64,000 bases of DNA from NCBI RefSeq assembly GCF_964355755.1, contig NC_092679.1, positions 17,164,932 to 17,228,931 of the forward strand, read 5' to 3'. The position numbers and the translations under genes were made by a program. Origin of the DNA: Antedon mediterranea (taxonomy: Eukaryota > Echinodermata > Crinoidea > Comatulida > Antedonidae). Below the pieces are notes generated by a model, which saw nothing but the letters and a program-made list of their open reading frames with translations, did no database searches and was not told the origin of the DNA. Of the stretch, positions 26,322 to 35,944 are shown piece after piece; positions within the stretch are counted from its first letter, which is position 1; every line of letters begins with the position of its first letter.

Positions 26322-27770
26322 AATATAATATTTAAAATCGTAATTGAGTTACACTCAGATTTAAAAAGATGAGGGCTGCTGAGTAAACGGGACCAGCGGT
26401 CCTACTCTAACTTATACTGGACGACTAAGGAGGTACCCTAGTATAATCTCACCAAGTGATTCCCAGGAGCAATCCGCCATTTTCTCACAAATACAGTATC
26501 AAATTTCACTATATAAAAAATCGTAATTGAGTTACACTCAGATTTAAAAGATGAGGGCTGAGTAAACGGGACCAGTTGTCCAACTTTAACTTATACTGGA
26601 CGATTAAGGAGGTCCCCTAGTATAATCCCACCAAGTGACTCATAGGAGCAATCCGCCATTTTCTCACAAATACAGTATCAAATTTCACTATAATATTAAA
26701 AAGTCGTAATTGAGTTACACTCAGATTTAAAAGATGAGGGCTGAGTAAACAAGACCTGCGGTCCTACTCTAACTTATACTGGACAACTAAGGAGGTCCCC
26801 TAGTATAATCCCACCGAGTGACTTCCAGGAGCAATCCGCCGTTTTCTCACAAATACAGTACCAAATTTCACTATAATATTTAAAATCGTAATTGAGTTAC
26901 ACTCAGATTTAAAAAGATGAGGGCTGAGTAAACAGGACCAGCGGTCCTACTCTAACTTATACTGGACGACTAAGGAGGTACCCTAGTATAATCCAACCAA
27001 GTGACTCACAGGTGCAATCCGCTATTTTCTCACAAATACAGTATCAAATTTTACTATAATATTAAAAATCGTAATTGAGTTACACTCCGATTTAAAAGAT
27101 GAAGGCTGAGTAAACAGGACCAGCGGTCCTACTCTAACTTATACTGGACGACCAAAGAGGTACCTTAGTATAATCCCACCAAGTGACTCCCAGGAGCAAT
27201 CCGCCATTTTCTCACAAATACAGTATCAAATTTCACTATAATATTAAAAATCGTAATTGAGTTACACTCAGATTTAAAAGATGAGGGCTGAGTAAACAGG
27301 ACCAGCGGTCCTACTCTAACTTATACTGGATGACTAAGGAGGTACCCAAGTATAATCCCACCAAGTGACTCCCAGGAGCAATCCGCCATTTTCTCACAAA
27401 TACAGTATCAAATTTCACTATAATATTAAAAATCGTAATTGAGTTACACTCAGATTTAAAAGATGAGGGCTGAGTAAACGGGACCAGTGGTCCCACCCTA
27501 ACTTATACTGGACGACTAAGGAGGTACCCTAGTATAATCCCAGAAAGTGAATCCCAGGAGCAATCCGCCATTTTCTCACAAATACAGTATCAAATTTCAC
27601 TATAATATTAAAAATCGTAATGAGTTACACTCAGATTTAAAAGATGAGGGCTGAGTAAACAGGACCAGCGGTTCTACTCTAACTTATACTTGACGATTAA
27701 GGAGGTCCCCTAGTATAATCCCACCAAGTGACTCCCAGGAGCAATCCGCCATTTTCTCACAAATATTGAA
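26322..27770 (-). repeat. Inverted satellite array, 8 units
   Basis: The same monomer in the opposite orientation. CCGCCATTTTCTCACAAATA-type blocks recur near 26479, 26660, 26842, 27024, 27207, 27389, 27572 and 27751. The array runs straight into the right terminal inverted repeat. All three linker subtypes of the forward array recur here, so the inversion happened after they had diverged, or they are exchanged between arms. Confidence 0.9.
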
Positions 27771-27913
27771 TTTCTAATACTATAAAAACCTTAAGCAATA
27801 CTGAAAATGTGAAAAATACACAAACGGCGTTTCATACTTATTGTCGGCTGGAAAAAATAAAAGTGGGCTGGCTTATTGTCGGCTGGCTTATTGTCGGCTA
27901 GCTTGACACAAGC
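27762..27913 (-). repeat. Right terminal inverted repeat of foldback element
   Basis: Complement of 12066-12218, ending GGCTAGCTTGACACAAGC. Carries the tandem GGCTTATTGTCGGCT motifs. It is followed by CTTTATAGT at 27914-27922, the second copy of the flanking duplication. Confidence 0.8.
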
Positions 27914-27922
27914 CTTTATAGT

Positions 27923-28173
27923 ACTGAAAAATTAAACCACACTTGTTTCTACAGATCAAACAATTCAAATTACATAAAAGCTATCATAAGCATTGAACTT
28001 TGACCCAATCTCCAAACCTCCTGGTTTGTTTTTTTATCACACAGTTTCGACCTGTGGTGTATTGCACAAAAGTTGTCTTTGATTTTTGGACTAGCCTAAC
28101 TAACTTCTACAACAAAATCAGCAATTCTACACGTTTCTGTCGTTTTGTATAGTTATTAAACGAGATAAGAAAC
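27923..28173 (+). promoter_or_regulatory. Seipin upstream region, ancestral shared promoter half
   Basis: Only ~251 bp separate the foldback element from the seipin start codon, and ~269 bp separate its other end from the poly(A) polymerase start codon. Before the insertion the two genes were therefore divergent with about 0.5 kb between start codons, a spacing that suggests a bidirectional promoter. No TATA box is obvious. Confidence 0.45.
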
Positions 28174-30890
28174 ATGTTGGATTCTCTTAAACAATCCGTA
28201 AATTTAACCACACAGTGGATGTTGGATGAAACATACCTGTGGTATTTCTGGCTTCGTGACACAGTTGTGAAAATAACATTTGTTGTCTCAATTTTAGCAT
28301 TATTGTTTTGGATTTCAACATTTTTGTATGGTAGTTTTTATTATGCCTACATGCCTACTGCAATACATTCAAGGCCTGTATATTTGACTTTCAGGTAATA
28401 AGGAAATTCAAATGGCTCCCTGATTTGCAGTTTCTTCCGTCATCATGATGATCGAGTCAAAATATTTTTTTTAGTTTACTAGCCTAGTACTTGCTGGTAG
28501 TACAGTTGTTCAATTAAGATGTCGACTAAATCTTGTTTGTGAAAATTCCTTCTACTTCAACTTGTCAGAATAAACATAATATATGCTTTACGTTGATTAT
28601 ACAATGAAAAATATGTTTTATTTTAAAATCATTTTATCTACCGTAGGCATTATTCTAAAGGAAATAAAAAAATGTTCACTAAAATAATAATTTCTTTTGA
28701 ATTGTTTTTATTTTCAGTCCTTGTGAAGTTTATTCTGGATCCAAAGAATGTCATTTTCCATATGCAAACCTTACATTTGTAACACAATCAAAAACACAGG
28801 TAGGCCTACTTCAAAACATACACTTCATTGATATTTTTTAATTTATTTATTCAATCATTCAACTGCTTTCAGCATTTTTAAATTCTTTTCTAGTTTCTAA
28901 TGCGAGGCCAAAGTTACAACATCTTTTTACAAATGGACGTCCCGCAGTCCCCAACTAATGAAAATCTTGGTATGTATTGTTAAATCATAATTAAGCAAAA
29001 ATATTGAAAAATCTTTATTATACTTCATGGACTGATTGGATACCCATTTGCACACAAACATTAATCTAGAGACAGAAGGCAAACTATAGTAGTCACTCTG
29101 ATTCTTATACCATTGAATTTTATCTTGCTTTTTAATACCATTTCATTTTTCTTTTCTTGTAGGCATGTTTATGATTAACCTGGAATTGTTTGCTAAGGGT
29201 GGAAAAATTGTTGACAAATCATCTCGACCTGTAAGTGCTCTTATTGCCTGTCTTCACCATTTACATCCCTAGCTTCCTGAAAATTTGCAGTACATCCCTA
29301 GCTTCCGATATCCCTTTTCATTGTATTTTGTTACAATTGAATCATTTCAATTCAACAATTTATTTTTCAGGCTTTAATCAAGTATAGGTCTGCATTACTG
29401 AAGTATTTGGAGGTTATGATTTTTTCGCCGTTCTTGATGACAGGCTACAAACATGAAAAAGAGAGTTTAACGGTGGAACTTTACGACAATTTTATAGACA
29501 ATGTGGTAAGTATTGGGAAATGGAGTTTTGGTCACATTGGGGCTGGGACCTGAAGAAAGTATTGAGACTAGTTATCCAACAGTGTTCTGGTCAGCCAACC
29601 GTGTTCTGGTCAGTCAATCGTGTTCTGGTCAGTCAATCAGTGTTTTTATGTACAGTCAAAATTTGTATTTTTATAATATAAGCAAACAGAAATTGTAAAT
29701 ACATATAGTTTTGTCCTGTGTGATGTCAGTGTAACACATACTGTAAATCGGTAATTGCTATCAATTTTCTTTGTTATTGTAGTATCAACCAATTATTGGA
29801 GCAAATCTAATGATACAAGCACGTCGGATTGAAATGTACTCTTCGTCGTTGGAAGTTTACGCTCGCTTTAGTGGTCTCAGGTATTTTTACTCAACTTGCG
29901 TATCTGGACGCCATTTTCGAGCATTATGGTGGTGATATAATCATTTATATCATGTGGTCTGATATTATTGTGAACACTGTGTTAATTTGTATAAACTATT
30001 TTTGTCTTCAGGTATTTCATGTTCTTCTGGCCAGTGAGCTCTGCGTTCTTTGGCATTGTGGGGTTCTTCACCCTACTTTGTTTTGTCACAGCATTGTCCT
30101 GGTACAGATGCATAGGGTTGATATCAAAGCATACACAATCACTGATTCAGGCCTCCGGGCATGGTCCAGTACAAAATAGGTATGGTGAAAGGCTGCAGCA
30201 GGTACAGAGGATGGTGGAACAGGAAAGATTAGGTAAGTGACATTGGGAATGTGACATAATAGTGGCAGCCTCAGTACAAGATAAATTGATGTGTATAAAT
30301 GTGTGGGAATAACTCGTGTCTTGCAGCCAAACTGTGCTGAATTGCACACAGGTGTGAAAGACATATACAAATATGTACACTTATGTTCTACCACCAGAGC
30401 CATGCTCAAGGATAACTCTTCTTCACTTTAACCGCTCAACTATGTAGGCTACGTTCCTCTTCTTTGTTTTCCATTTGGTACAAAAGTATTTCTTATTTTC
30501 AATACAGCCGAGATACGAACTAGACCAGCTCATGTAACTGTTCTGGACACCGCGTCAAGTGTTGCCCCACCAGTTGGTAGAGTGTCTGGACAACCAAAGG
30601 CATCAAGACAGACTCACATGGAAGACGGAGAGGAAGATGGCACTTTAGCTGCTTCTATCAGACCTAAAAGTAATGTGCAAACACTCCACCAAGGATCAAG
30701 ACGACCAGATGTTTCAGAAGACACACCAGTTCATCTCTCGGCAAGTGATAGCAGTGGTAGTAGTGACAGTCTTGTAAGAGTTGGGGAAGAGGTTATGGCG
30801 GATGTCAACGGTATAAATAATGAACATCTGATCGAACCAGAAGAAGACGAAGAAGTAACAGTCAGACGTCGAAAACCTTTTGACCAATAA
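28174..30890 (+). CDS. BSCL2: Seipin, lipid-droplet biogenesis protein, 8 exons
   Basis: Seipin is an oligomeric ER-membrane protein that organises lipid-droplet formation and triglyceride flow at ER-droplet contacts. Exons: 28174-28394, 28718-28799, 28894-28969, 29163-29230, 29371-29505, 29783-29880, 30012-30232, 30508-30890. They join in frame to 427 aa. TM1 spans about residues 31-55. The luminal alpha/beta domain spans about 60-225 and holds the family segments NLTFVTQ, YNIFLQMDVPQSPTNENLG, GMFMINLEL and VELYDNF. TM2 spans about 233-257 (FFWPVSSAFFGIVGFFTLLC). The cytosolic tail is long and acidic, ending EEDEEVTVRRRKPFDQ. The start codon is the first ATG of exon 1; a short exon-1 leader is assumed. 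The acceptor and donor of every intron are GT-AG. Confidence 0.95.
30376..30450. repeat. Possible SINE remnant in seipin intron 7
   Basis: TGTTCTACCACCAGAGCCATGCTCAAG resembles TGTTCTGCCACCAGAACCATGGAGCAAG inside the SINE at 4143-4450. Short and diverged. Confidence 0.3.
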
Positions 30891-31040
30891 ACCACACATT
30901 CATTTTTTGCCATTTTTGTATTCTAGAAAATCGTAAGTGTGCGTATAGGTTTTATATTTTTGCAGTAAAATGAATTCGCAATATTATATCATATATAAGT
31001 AATTGTATTAATTATTGTTTTATATATATTTTTATGTTTA

Positions 31041-31046
31041 AATAAA
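31041..31046 (+). promoter_or_regulatory. Poly(A) signal of seipin
   Basis: AATAAA about 150 nt after the seipin stop codon, in an AT-rich 3' flank. The complementary-strand signal of the convergent PIGF gene (TTTATT at 31192-31197) is only about 150 bp further on, so the two transcripts end close together or overlap. Confidence 0.55.
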
Positions 31047-31453
31047 ACTGTAACTATTGATGAAGTTAATTTCTTATGGTAGGCAATATTTATTTGTTAA
31101 ATATGTTATTACGAAAACTATATTACTGATAATATTTAAGTTTCCAACACTTTTACTTAAATCTTAAATGAAAGTCTTCATTTTATTGTAATATGCAAAA
31201 CAAAACTAAATAATAAAAAATAAGTTAACATGGTGATAAAAATGAAAGCAGCTGAATTAATAATTAAGCTTAAAAAAAATAATAAAAGTATGAACTGAAT
31301 ACAAGACTGTTGATATCTTGTTCATCTACTTACTAACTAGATAGTGCTAAAACATGTCAGTTCCAAGACCAGGGCCAACCCAAAATACTAGCTTGTTATG
31401 TGGAAAGAACATAGATCAAGAGTGAATGTTCAGCAGAAGAAAGATTTAAGATG

Positions 31454-34400
31454 TTAGAAAAGTTTTGTCTTTCCTCTTTGGTATTGTCGAAGCTGCCTTA
31501 ATCCAGCATGTGCAGTACAGAAAAGTAGTCCTGCCCCGTGGCCAATCACAACACCAATTGAACATGATATAGGCCACACCTAAATCAGCAAAAAAAAACA
31601 GATAACATAAATAAAACCATTAGAAAGTTCTCGTTGTTCATGACAGGGGTTGGAATTAAAGCAAATAAGCAACTTGTACTGAAATCATTCGGAATAAAAT
31701 TGTGATTAGGATTTACCTGCCAAGGCCTATCCCAATCTAGTGGTATCGGTAAAGCTCCTAGCCACGCCCCTAACAAGCTACAACAGGCAACTGCTAATAC
31801 ATAGCTTTCCACTCCTGGTAAAGTACTGAAAATAAAGCAATAAACAGGTTGGTTTGGAAAAGTGTTCTCTGTGGAAATTATAGGTGGCAGCAAACAGGTT
31901 TTATTAAAGGCAAATAATAGAATCATGTATCTTTAATAAAAAATATAGGTGGCAGCAAACAGAGTTTTTTAAAAGGCAAATAATGAATCATGTATCTTTA
32001 TTATTCTGTACTCACCTTCCTATAATTAGTCTATTCCAAGCATCTTGATTAAGTTCATTAATTAATAAACATGGTAAAGAAACTAATGTTGACATTAACA
32101 CAGAGAAAACAAATGTCTCTTCTATATTTCTGCAAGAATAAACAATCCATGGTTTGTTATACATTTTGTTGAAGGTTATGAAAAATTTGCATAACATGTG
32201 GTTGTGTGAAATATGTGCCAGTCTGGTATTGTTACTTCCGAAGTGCGCAGAGTGTATCATGGTCAACTTCTGAGCACTCCAGACACGCATATCATATTAG
32301 GTTTAGGTGATTCTGATGAATAAAGATTTTCTTTAGTGAGTGATTGAGCAGACAAACTAGTAAGAAAACAATGGTACATTTTTAACATTTAAAATGTTTA
32401 ATATAAAATTTTCCTGTAATACTTACTCAAATATATAAGCACCATACAGCACTGAAATGACTTGGAAAGCAATACAACTGGCAACGTACAAGAAGAATAA
32501 TAAAACTACATTTCTTAACTTGATCCAAAAAGAGATTCTCGTCTGATAAAAAATAAATAATGCTTTTGTTACAAGGGAGTCACATAAGAGACATTAAAAT
32601 ATACTTTATTTTTGCTTTATATGTAATATTTAACTGATTTAAATTAATGTGAAAAATTCCCACTATATGTGAAAAATTACTAATTGCAAATCTACTCGCT
32701 GCATACGCGCATACTCTATGGCAATGATTTTGAGGAATGAAGGCCACTTTTTGGCAAAAAACTCATAAATATGAGTACTGTTGTAGTTGAACCGTACTGC
32801 AGAGGTATGGGGTTACTACAGACAGAGATCATGGAGGTTCACTATAATATTTCTATGGGTATTTTAAAAACCATAGAAGCCTAATAATAATTAGTTATCC
32901 GCTTAGTAGCGGATAACTCCTTGTAATCGTCCTGGATCTTTTTTTTTTTCTTTATATTATTCTTCTTTCTTTCTCCTCCATTTTTGTGTCTCGCGTATCT
33001 CAAAAACTTGTAAACATAACATTTCATAACTTTGTCAACATATGGGCATTTACGTGAAGTTGTGCACCTCCTATTTTGAATGACGTCAGAGTTGCGCAAT
33101 GTGACTTACGTGCGATTTTATGATTTTTTATGATTGATCATAGGCTAAAAACCAAGCATAATTTTATTTTGACACTTTCTGAAAATTTAAGTCATATCAA
33201 GGGCAAACTTTTTGTCGATTAAAAATGCCATGTTTTACAAGACGTTACGCGCGCACGCGCATTTCTCCTCTATTTTAGTGTCTCGCTTATATCAAAAATG
33301 TGTAAACATAACATTTCATAACTTTGTCAACATATGGGCATTCACGTGAAGTTGTGCACCTACTATTGTGAATGACGTCAGAAATGCGTAACGTGACTTA
33401 CGCGTGATTTTATGAATTTCCCGTATTCAACATAGATTGAAAACCATATAACTATGTAAGTTGAAACTTAGCAAAAGTTTAATTTATATCTTGCGCTAAC
33501 TTTTTGTGCACTAAAAATGGCATTTTTTAAACGAAGTTACGCGCGCACGCGCATTTAAAATTTAAAATGCACAAAATTAATTTCTAATCAACTTTCTACG
33601 CTGATCATGAAATTTTGAGCATGTCAAAAATTCCCACGCGCGCGAACAATTTTACGCGCGTGGTCCGCACGTAGCGCTAAAAACATCTGTTTTTGCGTGA
33701 ATTATGTCTTTCCAGCCTTTTATAGTAATTTTATCAAATTTTAAAACAATTTAGACTTAAAATTACGTCATACGAGCACGTCGAATTATACAATTTGTGC
33801 GTGTTTTTAAAGAAAAAATTCAAAAATTCGTCAAAATTATGCCTTTTTTTAAACAATCATAGATTCTAAACTACGTGGAGAACTTTTTTTTACTTACATA
33901 TTCTGGAAGGTGATGAGTTGTAGATATCGGATCATTAATCAATATGGCTAACCGGACATTGTGACGTCATCGTATGGCCACGCGAATATAAAATATAGGA
34001 TTTTTGTCTCTTTCGTCATAGCTCATCACATTTAATAGAGCGCATCTCCACTTATTCGTTGTCCATTTTCACCCCGATTTTAATATATTCTAGGTCAATC
34101 AACTATCTTTTGCATGAATTAAATTTTTTAAAATTTTTTTAACGTCATCATGCCTACAAATTTAAATTACGTTGGTCATTAATTTCATCTTTACAGTAAA
34201 TTTTAATCTGTTATAGCTCGTAAGAATAAAATGTGATAATCACGAATAAAACGTTTTCAGGAAGCTATTGTATTGTAGATACAAAATCATGTGAAAATTG
34301 TGCCAATTGAATGTTGTGACATCATCATATGGCCAGTTAAATAAAAAAAGTCGTATTTTCATCTTTTGCCTTATATTTCATTACATTTAAAAGAGCGCGC

Positions 34401-35233
34401 ATTAATATTTCACGTATTCAAATTTCTTCTACACGTTAATATGTTGTTGCTGAGATAATTTTATTCTGAAATTTCTACTTTTGCATTTCATTTTGAAACC
34501 GTCAAGATGTTAAAAATTACAATAAAATACCGGTCCCGTAATTTCACCTATTTTACACTGTTTGTGATATGTATACAGATTGTACTGTGTATACTATATG
34601 ACACAAAATTACAGAATTCAGAAATAACAACATATCATATTCTTCAGTTCAGGTCATAATGCCTTAATATTTTTCTGTGTGCAATATTCTAACGTATGAC
34701 ATGCACGTGGCGTTTGTCGAGCGGATAACTAACTCGTCAAAGTGACGAGTTTCATGTCTAGTTAATATTATTATTATTAATAAGTATAATTATATTTATT
34801 TCAAAAAATAAAATATCCATATTTATAATAAATATTTATGTATAACAAACCTACATAAAAAACAGCATTGATTGAAACATTGAATAAAAGAGGTAAAGTG
34901 TCGCATATTGCCATTTGTAGGCCCAAAAACACAAACCTTGTAAATCAATACACCCGTACTACTGCGATGGCTAGCTGCCTTGCCCACGCCTGCCAACTTG
35001 ACCAAAACAAACAGCAACAGCTGAAACACGGCCCACGAACATGCTAGGGTTTTTATAAGAAAAAGAGGAGTATATACTTCCTCAATATCTTGAATTTGTA
35101 AAGAAACTAATGCAACAATTATATAAAATACAGATGTGATTGTAGCGAGTAAAGCAAAAGTATTAGTTACGGAATATGAGCCGGTTTTTCCATCATTAAT
35201 TCTGCCTTCTACACTTCTACTGGGTGCTGCCAT
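31454..35233 (-). CDS. PIGF: PIGF, GPI-anchor ethanolamine-phosphate transfer subunit
   Basis: PIGF is the multi-pass ER partner that stabilises PIGO and PIGG, the enzymes adding ethanolamine phosphate to mannoses of the GPI precursor. Exons 5'->3': 35233-34937, 32542-32427, 32129-32016, 31825-31717, 31579-31454. They join in frame to 253 aa (human about 219), the extra length being mainly at the N-terminus. The diagnostic C-terminal block GAWLGALPIPLDWDRPWQ followed by VWPISC is almost identical to vertebrate PIGF. Upstream blocks QVISVLYGAYIFEN and ETFVFSVLMSTLVSLPCL also align. Hydrophobic stretches through the whole protein are consistent with about six membrane segments. Intron 1 is ~2.4 kb and holds a Helitron-like element. 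Confidence 0.93.
32891..34761 (+). mobile_element. Helitron-like non-autonomous element (tentative)
   Basis: The left end begins TTAGTTATCCGC and forms a hairpin AGTTATCCGCT-TAGT-AGCGGATAACT. GCGGATAACTAA, complementary to the left end, lies near the right end at 34721-34732. A second hairpin (AACTCGTCA-AAG-TGACGAGTT, 34731-34751) follows immediately, and the element ends CTAG before T (34758-34761). A 3' hairpin about 7-10 nt before CTRR is the Helitron hallmark, and paired subterminal repeats recall Helentron/HINE elements. The interior is rich in ACGCGCGCACGCGC and holds a ~293-bp duplicated segment (32988 and 33281). No Rep/helicase ORF was seen. Exact 5' boundary uncertain. Confidence 0.5.
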
Positions 35234-35863
35234 CTTGTTTACGAGCGAGCGCCCTCCTACGTTTAAAAAGTTTTGGGTGCGTGTGACAATTTTTCAAAAT
35301 AATGTATTTGTGTTTGAACAAAGAAAATTTGCATAATAAATGAAAAAAGACAAAATTTGACAACGAAAAAATAAAATTTATTTTTCCATTAATAGGCTAA
35401 TCAATAAGTTATTTAAAAAGGCAGAGAGAAAATAATTCAAAATTGAGTTTCAAAGACAGGTCTATGTTAAAAATGTTAACCAGTTTGTTATTTTTAAAAC
35501 CTCCCCAACCCCAATAATTAGAACATACATATATACTTCATAAATAAATAATCATAATAATACTAGGCCACTAGGCCTACATAAGCATACATTTATACAG
35601 TAGAGTAAAATAAATTGTTTTTCACCTTGTCGGATAAAGAAAATCAGTAGTCAGTATCAGTACTGTAGAAACAAGCCTAATAAGATATGCATAACTTTAC
35701 AATAAAAAAATAATTGCACATATCAAGTCAAAAAAAGAATTATCCTTAAAACTTAAAAAAGGGGTGGAAAATATGTGATTTAATTACTAAAAATTTACGA
35801 ACGAAAAAATCCCTCCTCACGAGTGTTGAGCAGGGTGTACTCTAAACTTTACAATATATAATA

Positions 35864-35869
35864 TTTATT
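35864..35869 (-). promoter_or_regulatory. Candidate poly(A) signal of SYVN1
   Basis: TTTATT on the plus strand (AATAAA on the minus) about 80 nt after the SYVN1 stop codon. The surrounding sequence is AT-rich. Confidence 0.35.
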
Positions 35870-35944
35870 TTATGAATTTTTATTTATGATTATGAATAAA
35901 AGAAAACGAAGATAATTTAATATAATCTATGATCTAAAAACTGA

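Larger units (their letters stand above)
12066..27913. mobile_element. Giant foldback-type element with inverted satellite arrays
   Basis: A 15.85-kb unit bounded by inverted repeats (12066-~12218 and ~27762-27913) that begin GCTTGTGTCAAGCTAGCC and stay near-identical for about 150 bp (for example, one or two mismatches around GACAATAACTATGAAACGCC). A perfect direct repeat flanks it. The interior is almost wholly a ~181-bp satellite: 78 units in one orientation, a short break near 26293-26321, then 8 units in the other. Each outer arm carries a 15-bp motif AGCCGACAATAAGCC in tandem. Architecture (outer inverted repeat, inner tandem repeats, ~9-bp duplication) is that of foldback elements such as Drosophila FB or sea urchin TU. 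No transposase ORF is present, so it would be non-autonomous. The assignment is by architecture only. Confidence 0.8.

Noticed and set aside
27311-27496. Open frame within the inverted satellite
   Set aside because: It is an effect of the tandem monomer; no such frame is maintained through the array.
12221-27770. CRISPR-like array
   Set aside because: The units are contiguous ~181-bp repeats with no variable spacers, in a eukaryotic intron-rich genome.
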